64,000 nt of DNA from Klebsormidium nitens (GCA_000708835.1 DF236997.1:72736-136735), one strand, 5' to 3'. Shown: positions 25,563-38,297, numbered from the stretch's first letter. The notes: generated by a model not told the origin, from the sequence alone. A program made the numbers and translations.

Positions 25563-26907
25563 TCCCTCACATTGCTTGGATTGTGCAACAACCTCAGATG
25601 CCTCACCGGTCCTTGTCTATTCCGCGCTCCCAAGCAGCTCTCTATTGTAGAACTTGGACGAAGCCGGTTTCGAAAAGCGCATGCACCCCGCCTAGCTGGC
25701 CTGCCCTGAGGACACTGCAGCCGTCTCCTTGACGCGCGCCGGTACCAGTACGTAGCTAGGCCGGTCGCGCGGTCCGCCCCGGGGGCAGGCTAGACGCGGC
25801 CGGGCCCGCGGCGCTGAGTCCGAACAGGCTTCAAAACTTAGGCGCTGTATCCGGACCTGTCACCAACCAAACGATGAGCATCATCGACGGCTTAGGCTTC
25901 AAGCAAAAATCCACGTGGGAGTTCATAAAACCTAGGGGTTGCGTTCCCCCAGGGTTTGGGTCACGTTCGACGGCTGCCACCTTTGCGCCGTGCCGGGGGC
26001 CCCCGGCCTACATTAGTATTCGAGTGCGGGGGAAGTTAGGTATCTTATCCCGAGACCTATCTTGCTTCCAAGCGGTGTGTCGTCCCCGTTTCGTCACAAA
26101 ACCAACGTGAATGCCAAGAGCTGAAGGCAGCAACGTAGTGACGTATCTCTGCAAAGGTGTTCTTGCGCGCGTATGTTTTCTGTGTTGCTGAGGAACTTGA
26201 AGATGGCTTGTGTCACCACATCTTCAATACAGCAATCATGCCGGCTGCATTTCACGCCGGCCGGACCTCAACGTTGCAATCAGAAGCCGCTCAGCTTGGT
26301 GCAATCCAACTTATCTGTTGAAGGCTTCCGCAGGCTGGCTCTTGACTGGCGAGTGTTGAGAACGACGGCCAGTAAAGTGGGCAGCCCCAACAGGAAGGAA
26401 GACGCTTTGCCTACCAGGGTTCGTTTTGGGGGAAAAACACAAGCGGCTTGTTGCCTCAGAAGTCCATTGGCAACCAGGCAAGTGGACGTCTAGCAAGGCC
26501 GCATGATTTCCCCCTTCATACCTGTCTTCTTTGCTAGCTGAAGATGCAGGTTTTGTGAGAAGCAACTCTAGGATGGGGGCCAACCGGTAACATGGAGGGA
26601 ATTGGTAAAATCACTCGTCGAACCCCCCAGACTTCTGGGCGAGCACTGCGCCAGCCATGGCAAGTTTGAATAGGCCCTTTCCTTGCCCTCAGAATTGTGG
26701 GACGTTTTGTTCAGTACTCAGGGCCTGTCTAGAATAAAAGCCGTGAGTTGTCGTGCAATTGTCTAGTTACCGCCGCTTTGAATATTTGTAGCTCGTGACT
26801 AAAAAGGACTCGCCCCCTCAACTCGGCCGATTCAGCACGAGTTTTCAAATGCTGACCGTTGATGACTTGAAGATTACTGAACAAGCTTCGGCTCCCCCTG
26901 CAGCTCA
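25563..26907. promoter_or_regulatory. Shared upstream region of pseudouridine synthase (-) and RNA ligase (+)
   Basis: Must contain both promoters and 5' untranslated regions. The last bases before the ligase ATG read CTGCAGCTCA, so a 5'-UTR intron ending at 26903 is plausible. A + frame at 26203-26493 has a targeting-peptide-like composition but could not be joined in phase to the ligase. Confidence 0.45.
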
Positions 26908-29900
26908 ATGGCGGCCGACCTCCACACGCCTCATCTTCCACACGGTGACTCTCTCCGGGCGCCCGTACATGCGTCTCGTCCGCAATGCACCTCTAGCGCG
27001 GCCCCCGCCCCGGCCCCTGTGGACGAGACCGGGCGGCCCCTGATCAAGCTGGAGCAGCTGGTGCGGGGCCGGTCCTTTGCTGACGTCAGCCGCCTGCTGG
27101 AGAGTCCGCCATACGGGTTACGCGTGCGGGAGAGCGTGGCGCTGCCAGAACTGTACAGCGTGTCGTACGACATGCTCGCCATTATCCGCAAAGAGTCCAC
27201 GTGGCAGCTGCCCGAGGTGCGGCAGGCGCGGGGGATCATTCTGGAGAAGGAAACCAACAGGTAGGGCCAACTCTGTCTCACCAAAACCCCTTTCGCTTGC
27301 TGCTGGCTAGGCGTTAGAACCGCGGGCCGCTCGAATCAATTATAGGTAAAGCTGAGGAGGTAAGTGGCACCTCCTTTGAGCACAGAGTCTGGAGAAAGTT
27401 GGGTTCACGGCGAAATTCAGTGCACAGACCAAGCACCAGGTTGCTTGTTTGAGCGAAAGGGAATATCGAAGACAATGGAGCAGTAGTGCCGCGCATTTAT
27501 CTTCTTGCTTTCAGCAAAGAGGAGTAGAGTTTTCGGCATACGCCATACTATTGTCTCATAACGATGGTTTCCGAGGACGCCTCCGACATCTGTCTGAGGC
27601 AGTTCCCTAAGGTCTTCTTTGCAAACCAAACGCCTCATTCCCATGGCGGCTCGGTCTGCGGCAGGGTGGTGTGCCGGCCGTTTGACAAGTTCTTCAACGC
27701 GGGGGAGCCGGACCAGAAGCGAGATCCTCTCGATTGGGCCACGGCGCGCGTCTACGAAAAGCTCGACGGCTCTCTCATGAAAGCCTACTTCTACAAGGTG
27801 GGGGGAAGCACGTTATTGCTCATGAGACCACACCTCTGGATCAGAACCAGATTATAGACTGGCGTTCTGCGTGCTTTACAAACATCTTAAATAACGGTGC
27901 TCCGAAATCATCCAAAACCTTCATCGACTGTGTCCGCGTACGGTTTCAGAGGGTTGTCCACGGCTCCCAACGGCGTCTGACAGCGACAGCTTGGCTTGGC
28001 AGGGCGCGTGGCGGGTCGCCACCAACCGGACCGTGGACGCCTCGGACGCGAAGATCCACATGGCATCTAGCGACCGGACGTTCCGGGACGTGTTTGACGA
28101 AACGTGGCCGCAGTTCCCGGCGGGGCTGCACCCCGACTATACTTACATGTTCGAGCTGTAAGGGGATTGACCTACCATCTGAAGAAGGCGGCAGTATGCC
28201 TTTGAGGAGAAGATGTAGTTGCTGGAACTTTCGTTGAGCTTCGTAGAGTCACGATCCACGTATGTGATCCGTCCCCGGAATATCCTTTGATGTCACACAT
28301 TCAAATCAGAGAAGGTAGGGATCCATGGATTGCTTCTTTACTAGCAGGCGTCAGGGGAGCACGTTCAGTCTCGAAAGAAGTTTGAAACAATTACCATGTG
28401 CTTCTCTGTGGAGCTACAGTTTCGGGTTAACGTCTGGGCCTGCTCGTTGCCATAATATCAGTATATTTATGCGGGTGCTGACCGGGTTTATATCGCCAGC
28501 TTTTCAACCGTTTGACACAACGCTCAACATGAGCATGGGTAGAATCGAAAAGGCTCACCTCTTGACTACGAAACGACTTATGATCTGGCGTCCTTTCCTG
28601 AACGCTCCTCTTGTTGTTCTTTTTTCGCTGCAGCTGCCATCCTGAGACGCGGGTGGTGGTGCCGCACGCGCAGGGCCGGCTGGTGTACCTGGGCGCGCGA
28701 CACATGCCGACCCACCGGGAGGTCTTCCCCGAGGACCTGCCCGTCCCCGGGCTTGACCTGCCCCAGCGCTTCGACATCGCGTCCGAGGAGGACTGCCTCG
28801 CCTTGGCCGCCAAGCTGCCCTTCTCGGAGGTGCGCGAGTGGCTCAGAGACTGAGCTGCATCTGAAAGTATACCCTCCCTCTTGAGGAAAGCATAGCAGAT
28901 GGTTTCTTGAGAAGGTACTCTATGCGAAGCAGAACCTCCGCAGAACCTCAGGTCCGGGCTATAGTTTATGCAAAGTGCGTGTGCCCAGTACGAAGAAGCC
29001 AAATTTTCGCGCGCGATCGCTCTCCACAGAGTTGCTCGACAGCTTGCGCGAATCGCAGGAGGGCTTCGTGGCGGTAGACTCCATGTTCCGGCGCGCCAAG
29101 ATCAAGAGCCCCGCCTACCTGTGGCTGGCGCATGCCGGCTCCAACCCGAGCAAGGACCTGCGTACCGTGGTCTTCAACGTCCTCCTACAGGTCAATCTCT
29201 GCCACCCAACCTGTGCTTCCTTCTCGGTTGTGGATGCAGTAGACTTTTAAGATCGAATGACGAAGGACAGCCCTCTTCTGTCAGATTGTTCCGCCCGGCC
29301 GTATGTGTATCTCTTGCAAGACCTTTTGAGTTGCTCTGACCGCTCTTTGGCTGCTGCAGGGAGAGGTCAGCGAGGCGTCCCTTCTGCCCGGGATCGGCCC
29401 ACTCTTCGAGCCAATGCAAGTCGCTCTCGACCAGCTGCTCGACCACGGTAAGCAGCCAAAGTTCTTGCTTGATTCAGTTGCTTTCGCACACCCTCACGAT
29501 GCCACCGTCGTCTCGACTCCTTGAATGTTGAGTTCGCCTGTTTGCGTGCAGGTGCCTTCAGCAGCTCGGTCGATCTCAGATTCATTCTTTAGCTCTCCTG
29601 TTCCAAATGACGTTCTCCTTCCTGTGCCTCATTGCTCATTTGCCGTTTGTAGTGCTGGAGGCCTGGACGAAGGTGAAGGACATTGAACTGCAAAAAGACT
29701 TCGCCTTGACGCTCCAGAAGGACTACCGCCACGTGATGAGCATGTGAGGGGCACACAAAGCCGCGCGCTTTATTTTGACGACTGCCATCGACCTATTTCT
29801 TAATGGTGTCCTCAACTTGCGTTTGATCAGAGCGGCAGGATCTCTCGGACTTTCCTGATTTAACGGCGATGAAAGCAATAGATCTCGTAGACGCAGCGGA

Positions 29901-30279
29901 CATTTGGAATCGGCATCAGCCAGGTGGGTCATTCTGCCAGGACTGTCGCACTGCAGGCTCCTGCTTCCGGACGCCTTAAGGACGGCCTTGGTTTGAGCTT
30001 CGTAGTCGGACCCTTGCCCGCAGGTTCTTCCACCTCCGGAAAGAAGTGCAGCGCCGCGCCACTGTGCTTCCACCCAACCCCACCTTAAGTGACGCCGACG
30101 TCAAGCAGATGGCTATGGAATATTGGCTGGCGTCCCAAGACGAGGGGGCGGCCGTGAAAGCGGCCCTGGCCTTCGAGATAGCACTGCCGGAGATCTCGCA
30201 AACAATGCTAGATGGGTTTTACGTCCGCCAGGGAGCCGTGCAGGCAGACTTGGACGCCGCCCGTCTGGAAGAGGAATAA
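26908..30279 (+). CDS. T4-Rnl1-type RNA ligase (ATP-dependent nucleotidyltransferase)
   Basis: Predicted to join RNA 5'-phosphate and 3'-hydroxyl ends through a lysyl-AMP intermediate. Eight exons join in frame to 467 residues: 26908-27260, 27665-27797, 28003-28157, 28634-28829, 29059-29190, 29360-29447, 29653-29743, 30024-30279. Order of motifs: an upstream block LYSVSYDMLA ... ARGIILE; RPFDKFFNAGE just before motif I; motif I EKLDGSLMK with the nucleophile K150; YTYMFELCHPETRVVV with E213; EGFVAV (residues 280-285, motif IV type); and RRAKIKSPAYLWL with K293 and K295 (motif V). This spacing and the KFFN motif point to the T4 Rnl1 / fungal Trl1 ligase group, not to the unrelated plant tRNA ligase as I know it. 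The C-terminal ~130 residues are helical-looking and not assigned. The first ~35 residues are His/Pro/Ala-rich and could include a targeting signal. Tail to tail with the GBF gene. Confidence 0.88.
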
Positions 30280-31461
30280 TGTTTGATCATCTTTCGCCTG
30301 ACAAGATGGGTATTACCCTTGACTACTGTAGGGAGCGAGATTTGCTGCCAAGCAACGTGCATGAGGCGTCAGGGATCGATGGCAGAGTTTTTATGTCCTT
30401 CTCGATGCTTGTAGCAAATCATTGTCAGAGCAGCCACGTTGAGGATGGTGTTAACCTGAAGCCCGGAGGCGCGTGAATCTTCCTTGTTTCTAACCGATAT
30501 CAACGAGGCATGTCGGCTGCAAGTGATGTCCAATAAGAACTATTGTTTTAAAACTCCTGTAATTCAAGGCCGGGCAGTGTACCTAGAAATTAGCAATATT
30601 GACCTGTATGGATCGGCCGTTTGTGATTGCTGATTGCCAGGCAGACGCGCTTCGGTGAATCGAAGCTGGTGGACGGCACCTGGGACACATGCACCCTTTG
30701 AAACTAGATCCTCAATGGTGCATGCAGGCAGACTGTAATTGCAGTGGCTAGGCGGAAGTGACCGAATATGTTTCAATTGCCACGTACACGATCATGCCAT
30801 CGTACCACATAATCTTGATGATCGACGTGCCAGGGTCGATCAACATATCTTATGTCTCAATCTGTGCTATACCATTGGCGCAATTGAGTGACGGCTTCCG
30901 CAGTCTGCATCGTTGACCAATGGATGAGAACTTGAAGTTTACTACAGCCTAGCCTTGAACACCTGGTATCGATGCGCGGTTGTTACTTCACAACCAAAAC
31001 GTACTATACCTATGTAGATGATATTTTTGCAATCACTCGGGTGTGACTGGAATGCAGAACAATGATGCTTTTCAATACTTGCAAATCATAGAACCATGTA
31101 GCCTCCGCATCTTCGACGCTACAAGTTATATGGTAAGGAATGCTGAAGGTTTTAAGAATGTGGCCCGGGCGGATATGTTGCAAAGTTTTTGCGTGCCGAA
31201 AGAACTGACCATGATCTCTTCGAGTGCATCAAACAGCTGTTGTTAGGGGAGCCTCCACGACTACGTTCTAGATGCAGAATATTGACATGCAGACCGTGTA
31301 TCCCTGAAACTTCCAGTAACCTTTGCTTACCAAGCATAAGTCGAACCTGCAGCCTGTAAAGCATACCTCCTTGTTTAAACATCATCCCCCTGCACGGCCG
31401 TCTGAACCTATGGAGCGACTTTGCGAGCACTACCATAACTAGCTGACAGGTAGCTGATTAT
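30280..31461. other. Convergent intergenic region, RNA ligase / GBF
   Basis: 3' untranslated regions of both genes and AT-richer spacer. No gene, repeat array or RNA recognised. Confidence 0.5.
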
Positions 31462-34400
31462 CTAAGAGACGGCGGAGGGTGTGCCCTCAGCCCCGGGCTG
31501 GTGCGCCTCACCCGGCGAGCTTTCACGTGGCGGCTCACTCCTTGTGCCGTCCCCGTCATTTCTATCACTCTCCTGCGTTTCTAAAGAGCCTGCTTGCTCT
31601 TCCAGCTTCTGGATCTTCTCTTTCTTGCTATCCGACGGCCAGGCTTCCTCTGCCGCACCGCCGTCTCTCCTGGGACTGGCCGCGTTCCCCGTGAGCGTGG
31701 GCCCCGGGGTGGACGGCCCCGTGTCGCCCCCACTGTGCGCCTCTCCCGACACAGCCGCGCCGCCCTGTTTCGGCACCTCGAGCGCAGGGAGCTCCTGCTG
31801 CTCGGCCTGCTCGGCTGGCACAGCTGGTGCTGCAACGGGCGGGCCTGCCTGCGCCGCCTCTCCCGCACCGGGGCTGGGGTGTAGGGCCGGCACGGCGGGC
31901 TCCTGGGAAGGGCCTGCTAACACCAGCTGTTCCGGAGGTGCCCACTGCCTGCGCGGCTCGAGCCAGCCGGCGACTGCCGCCGGCTGCAGGCTCTCCGCGG
32001 CCCGGACGCTATGCGGCCGGCTGGCCCCACGTATACTATGATCTGCAGTCGCGGTTTGTCCCGCTCTGTCGGGGCTGGGCCTGTCCTGATGGAATAGTTG
32101 AGGCACGCTTGAGGGCGGCCTCTCTTTGCGGACCTGGCTGGGTCCTGCTGCAGGCGGGGCCGCCGCTGCCCGCCAGGTGGGGCCGCGACTGCGAACTCGG
32201 AGGAGCTCCTCCTGAAACACACCACGGAGAACTGTGAGACCGAGCAATGGCAGAAAGCATCTGGGCCTACGAGGAGGCTTAGGTATAAGAGATTACTCCA
32301 ATACTGAGCCGGCACATCTTCGAGGCCCTCTGAGAAATCAGAGCCCTCGGTGTGTCACTGCGGTCAGTCGGGTACAGGGAACATTCTCGAGGACTTTGAT
32401 GCAGCAAAGACTTCATTCATTTTCAATCAAGGGGAAGTGAGTTCCAAGGGTCGGAACTGGCAGATTCGCTCCAAGTACGTATCCAATTGTCCGACGCAGC
32501 AAGTGGGGCTTGTTGAGCTTGGCAAACACAATGGCCTTTCGAAGGCTGGATTCGGCTTGCAAAGTGCGCGACTGGTTGAAGAAGGCACTCAGCAAGTACG
32601 TTGCAACCGGGACATGGGGCGCTAAAAACTGCCAGAGTCCCATCCTGGCAGAGACTACCAACTGCTACCAATGGCTGGCGAAAAATGGCCAGACGGGCCT
32701 GTGCATGCTGACCTGGAGAGCCCTGTTGTCGGCTGCGAGCTGCGCACACTGTTCGCTCAGGCGGAGAAGCTCTCCGCGCAGAGCCACATTCTCCTTGTTC
32801 AAGTGGTCTACGCGCCCGCTCAGCTCCTCGCACTCCGCCTGCACCGCAGAGTCCGCTGAGCACCCCCATTGATTCCAGGCCTTTCAAAGCAAAACAAGCA
32901 TGCCTTCGCTGCTTCTGTGCATCATTCTATGGCCCCTTTACTTGCTCTGAAAGGAGGAAGGAACGCTCTGTGGAAGAAACACGCTGCCAGCCCTTACCTG
33001 CTTGCGGAGTCGAGACCGGCGTGCAGATTCTCGGTTGCTTTGCTTCCTCCGCTGCTTTCTCACTTCCTTATCGTCCTGCAGAACCGACGGGGTTGTTCAG
33101 CCAGGCACTAGTGTTCTCGCACAAGGCACGACTCTAGACAGCTAGGCTTGGATATCATGCACAGGCAGAGTAAGTAAGGCATATCAAGACGCTGCATGCA
33201 GTCTTCCATCGAAAAAGCTCTGGCTCTAAGAGTGACCTCCAGCCCTTACCACATCCCCTTTCCCCTCGCCGCCTCCCGAGTCAGCCCCCTGGCCCATGCG
33301 TAACCACATCTCATTTTCGCTTCCTGGATCCCCAGTCTGCAGACCAGGGATCATGGACAAGCCCTTGACGCTTGCGGTTGGTTTGCTGGGGCCGTTTGCA
33401 AAGTCCTGTGAGGATGCGGAGGCGAACGCACCTCTCCCCTGGTAGGGAGGCAGGCCTGTGCCCCGTGCTGCAATGGCTGTGGAAGCAAAGGGCATAATCT
33501 CAATGCAAAGTATCACACAAAGACCTCAATCTGCCACAATTCGCGCAACCGATTTCAGCAAGCTAACTTTCAGTTACTCTTCAACAATGTCAACCACACA
33601 TTAGAACCGAATCCTCATCGTTCGCAATTGTGACCTTTTCGTAAATGCTGACAAGTTTACTTGCACTTGCTACAGCAGCACCCTCCCCACGTAGTGCTCA
33701 CCATCCATGCCCATGTGCTCGTAGCTCCTTTTTCTCAGGATCTGCAGGCCCGGTGCGAGGTCCATGTCCACTCGGGCCTTATCATCCTCATGGCTGCTCT
33801 CACTGCCCCCGCTGCTGTGGCTCTGCGATTCCCCATTGGACTTAAGCAGGTTGCCCAGGCTGCCCAGGCTGCCCTGGCCTCGCTGCAGGGCCGTGCCCCC
33901 GCTCAGCTGCCCACTCAGCTGCCCGCTCAACTGTCCAGGCAACCACCCCTGCACAACAAGGGGCGGGATCAGCCAAACCACACATGCGGTCGTGCATAAG
34001 ATCCTTCAAAGTACACCGAATCAGCCTGGTCTCAGAGCGTCTTCCAGGTATGCCCCCAAAATTGAAGATGGATGCAGAAGAGTAGGCAAGCGGCTGATGC
34101 AAACATCTATGACTGAAGTGTCTTGAAGTAATTTTGCTTTCGAGGTTACAACTTCACGCACTTCGTCTTTGCCAAAGACGAAAGATTTGCCTACCTTGAC
34201 ACGAGCTATGTTGGGATCAAAGGCCGATGCAGGATTCTGAGTAAAGGGGCCATACCCAGCCTGCAAAGGACATAAGAGTGTAAGAGCAGCTGTTTGATAA
34301 TCCGCGCAAGAGCCAAACCAGATGCCGAAACAACCGCTCACTGTTTGCAGCATCAGAGCTCTCTCTGAAACAATACTTCTCAGCACTTCCCACCTAAACT

Positions 34401-35287
34401 GCAAAATTGAGCGCTCACCGGAAAGAAGGGACCGGGAAGGCTACCGCCGAAAAGAGTGGGGCTGACGTTCTGCACACATTGAGTGAGCTAAGCATGTTAG
34501 CATGAGTAAAATGGAGGCCCTTATTCACATTACAAGGATGTCCCCTTCTCAAACCGTCAGAGGGGGACCCCTTCAATGTTTATATGACCCGATGTGGCTG
34601 GTGCCTTGCACTGCAACTCCACACCACATACTAGGGCTTCAGCATTCACACAACCGCCACTTGCACAAATATCCAACCTGTTGGAGTGGTCAAGCATGCA
34701 CGGTCCGCTTTTCCAAGTTCCGTGGAAGTTGTCAGTAGCTATGACAGAGCATATCGATTGGCCACAATTACTCTTGTAGTAAATAAGTCACCTGGCCTGC
34801 CCACGGGTTTGGCGGGGGTCCCAGTGGAGAAGCAGAATTTGGCGCAGTTGCCTGCCGCTGGCCCTGACCATAAAAAGCCTGCAAAATCCAGGGCATGTCA
34901 AGATGCAAACCAGTAACTTTCATTGGTTGGCACTTGCCCCTGCATCCAGATAGTCAACCTCTGTGCCCCATCAAAAAATCCTGAGATACAACCCCCTCCA
35001 TATCCTCAAAGAACAAGTTGAAGGTTGATCTGCACTCTCGCAACTCGGGCAAACCACTTTTGCCGAGCTGTGAAACCGTAACTCACAACCAAGTTGTCCT
35101 CCCAAATGAGAGGAAGTGCAGCAGGGTCTGATGGTACCTGGAATGCTGCTTGCCAATCGTAAGCCGGTTGCATCTCTTTCATAACCATGCCGTTTGGAAA
35201 GTCCGCCTTTGGCGTTCCACCAAGGTTGGCGTCTTGTGCTGCAGTGGGACCTCCCAAGGCCACGCCGCCTTCGCTGTCTTCTTCCAT
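31462..35287 (-). CDS. GBF: G-box-binding-factor-type bZIP transcription factor
   Basis: Nine exons join in frame to 593 residues: 35138-35287, 34792-34878, 34419-34469, 34195-34260, 33702-33948, 33250-33476, 32998-33075, 32713-32838, 31462-32211. The N-terminal part resembles the proline-rich MFMR region of GBFs (AYDWQAAFQ, AFYGQGQRQ, PLGPPPNPWAG). A GQLS repeat (about residues 122-132) precedes a Ser-rich acidic stretch. The basic region KQRRKQSNRESARRSRLRKQ (about 283-302) has the N-x7-R signature with N290. A leucine zipper follows with leucines at 308, 315, 322, 329, 336 and 343, crossing two introns in register, which supports those junctions. The last exon encodes 250 residues rich in Ala, Pro, Glu and Gln with no known domain; it is much longer than GBF tails I know. 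Start is the ATG at 35287 (a frame beginning at 35293 uses TTG). DNA target is predicted to be ACGT-core elements. Confidence 0.88.
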
Positions 35288-38200
35288 CTTCAATGAATGA
35301 TTCCTGACACACTATCGGTTCGGCATGCTTGCAGCTGCACAATCAAGGGTAGGCTATGATCAGCAAACTCTCAGAACAGGGTGGTACAAGAATGACCCTT
35401 GAATCTGATAGTTCGCGTGTCCAATAACGACCGCAGGGTGGTATGAGTGCGCAGCAAAAAGACGTGCAAAATCTCATGGCAGTAGAGCTATCTACAGATT
35501 GCACTCAGCTCAGATTACTTTGTGCAGTTACAAAAGATGGTTCTTAACAGAAGATTCGACCCTGCCCCTCAATAAGTCTGCGATGCAAACATGTGAACTG
35601 GCCCACTTTCAATGATGTCCGGAATGCATGTGGTATAACCCTGCCACGGATAAACGACATCAGGCATGCATTGAAGTGCAAACCGTATGCCAGTCTGGCT
35701 TAAAAAGCAGCCCAGGCACAAGTGACGTCTTCAAGTTGCATCCTTGCGGCATTGTTCATATCTTTTGCAATTCTGACGCTTTTGATAAGGAGCTCAGCTC
35801 AAAAAATCCAATACATGACCCATAGAACAGCGTTTGTGCACCAAATTTTATCCCAAAAGATGCAGGAGTGCACTCACAAGATTGCAAAAATCTACCCACT
35901 GCAAACAACAGTGGTCTAACTTGAGATTAACAAAACAGGTTACCATCTTCATCACACAGGCAAAAAAGTTTACATTAAGAGCAAGAACCTCTTTTGAATG
36001 AAGAACAGCTCTTACCGTATTCTCTCAATTGATTGCAGCAGACTCTCTGTAGAATGCCATGCTGAACTTTCCACCCATCACTCTCAACGTCATAGAGCCA
36101 TGTTTCCAAGAGTGCGCGTGTATCTAAGTAGCTTCAGAACCCAACAAAAACCCTCTTTCTGAACACATGAGCCATGTCTCCCTTTCCCGTGCTCGAAGGC
36201 GCCATGGCATTCCCTTTCCCAGCTCAGCTGCACTGGTCAGTGCTTGCAAAGCAGCTGAATATTGGAAGGCCTGATTGCACCATGCCATGATGGCAGGCTG
36301 AGCTGGCTTCAAAATCTGACATCAGATTGAGAAATCTTGGAGGTTGGACGTTGCACAACGCTCCACGTGGCAATCTTGCCCTCAAATGAAGATTCTGCAA
36401 ACCGGTAATGCTCTCGTGAGCGCTGCTCTTATCCATTACCGCCGTTTGACCGTGAGATGTTCTCCTAGCTAAAAACAAAGGACAGCTTCTCGGATTCTTG
36501 TCGAATCGAATCCATCAAGCAGGTTCTGCCTGCAACGAGCACTCGATTCTGAATTTTTGGCGCGGCCCCCGACCAGCTGTCCAAAGTCGACTATAATTGC
36601 AGGCACTGGTACTTTAGGCACCGCTCGGAGTGGAGGTTCCGTTCGTCCGAGCGGTACGGTACCAGCGCGGTGCAAGGGACCGGAATAGCCGACTTACAAA
36701 GACAGCTGGCCTGGGTCAAGGAGAAGACGCGAGTGCGCGCCGCAGGCAAAACTGCTTTTGGCGGAGGTGAAGCGGCCGCCGGTTGAATACGGCCAAAGTT
36801 CGAGAAAGTTTCGAAGCGGGGCCAACGTGGCGCCGGGTGAATACGGCCGCTCTTGGGTCGTAACTTTGAAGCGGGCCAACGTGACGCCGGGTGAATACGG
36901 CCGCTCGTGAGGCATTTGTGCTAGAGCGAGCTGCAGCTGGCTTGCTGCGAACGACGCAATTGGCGCCGGGTGAATACGGCTGATTATTAGAAGACAAGCA
37001 GTATGTGGTCGACTGCATCGTGGCAGGCGAGTTGGGCTTCTGATGTGCGGTTAAGCAATAACGTGATTGCACCCGCTGGAGGGGATGCTGGTGGATCATG
37101 CGAGCCAAGTCCTGGGGAGAGCGGACGCTGGGAAGCGGACATCGGCTGGGCGGGAGCCGACTGGTGAGCGTTTCAGCATAGTAGGGAGAACGCTAGAAGT
37201 GTTTGGTCGTCGAGTCAACGTAGAGCGTTTGTTAAAATATCTATAGGGTGGGTTCGGGTGGGAACGAAAAAGAATGGCGCCCGAGCGCCTTGTAAAAAAG
37301 CTCCTCCGAGTTCCAACAGGAAAGAAGGAAGGAGCTGTGCGTTTCGTCGAAGATGTGCTTCAATTACATCGAACCTTGACCGTTCGATGAATTCGTCTCG
37401 CGATGCGCCAATCAGTGCGCAGTCCACTAGCTGAACGTTCTCGAATGGGCAAAAAGTTAAAACTGAATGGGGGCAACCGTCCTCTGATTCCAAGTGCTGA
37501 CGGGCATGAAGGTGCGCTGTCTTCTACATTATACATGCAAGCACAGGTCCATGGGCGCCGGCGCGGCGGGAGGCGCTTAGCTTGGCGAAATTGATCGAGC
37601 ATTGGGGGTCCACCCTCTTTTCAACCATTGTGTCAGTCCTACTTATTGGCCGAAGGCGGTGGCAGTGTTGGACCACTTTTGCGGTCGCACGGTATGTTAG
37701 AACTTATAAGGTACTTTTGCTGGGTCCCTTTGGCTAGTTTACTCCGTCCTTTCCAGTTTTCTTGCATGGTACTTCTGCTGTCATGGATAAAAGGTCAAGT
37801 TTCTCACATGTTGCCCGTTTGCACAGCATTGTGCGAGTTGATTGCAGACAATGTTGTTGAATCTGGTCCCAACATTCCTCTGGATCGCAAAGATCGAGCA
37901 AGCAAAGTCTGAACTATGGAATTCTTCAATGATTATGACAGAAGCGAATGTGAAGCACCCAGTATGTTAGAGTGTCATTCGAATATCACTCTTCCAACCA
38001 AAGTGACTTGCGTAGAGGGTTTGATAAAGCTACCCGGTTGAATTGAACCCGGTGCTGAGCTAATGAAATTGAAGGAGGATTAGGCTTGGTGGGGTAAGCA
38101 ACACAAGCAACGGTGTTCCCGATCCCTTGGAGAATGAAGGGGAGAGGGCTTTTGTGACATGTGCTGGCAGGAGAACTGGGCTAATGTGTGGATTGTCATG

Positions 38201-38297
38201 AAGTTGGATGTACCATGGACACTCACCAAATTTTTCAACTTGGCAATTTTGGATTTCAAGCAGATCAACTTGGTCCTCTAGACTGCACCCACTCCAG
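35288..38297. other. Three-kilobase divergent region between GBF (-) and GRF-finger gene (+)
   Basis: Upstream regions of both genes. Contains a 54-bp-period repeat (listed separately). Frames at 37628-37912 (+) and 36716-37108 (-) carry no family motif. No gene supported. Confidence 0.5.
36775..36981. repeat. Degenerate tandem repeat with 54-bp period
   Basis: A 20-base core, GGCGCCGGGTGAATACGGCC with small variations, starts at 36775, 36829, 36883 and 36962. The first three are spaced exactly 54 bp; the fourth is 79 bp on. Copies 2 and 3 also share the preceding GCGGG(G)CCAACGTG. The period is a multiple of three, so the minus strand reads an 18-residue repeat (AVFTRRHVGP), but no gene model supports translation. 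Confidence 0.85.

Noticed and set aside
26173-26493. Possible upstream targeting-peptide exon of the RNA ligase
   Set aside because: No donor in this frame gives the phase needed to join the acceptor at 26903; kept only as a note in the upstream region.
32413-32661. Possible extra GBF exon between exons 8 and 9
   Set aside because: Exon 8 joins exon 9 directly in phase 0 and the zipper register continues; no need for another exon.
35288-35293. Upstream start for GBF at 35293
   Set aside because: The codon is TTG; the first ATG is at 35287.
36716-37108. 130-codon minus-strand frame with an 18-residue repeat
   Set aside because: Explained by the 54-bp DNA repeat; no splice structure or family similarity.
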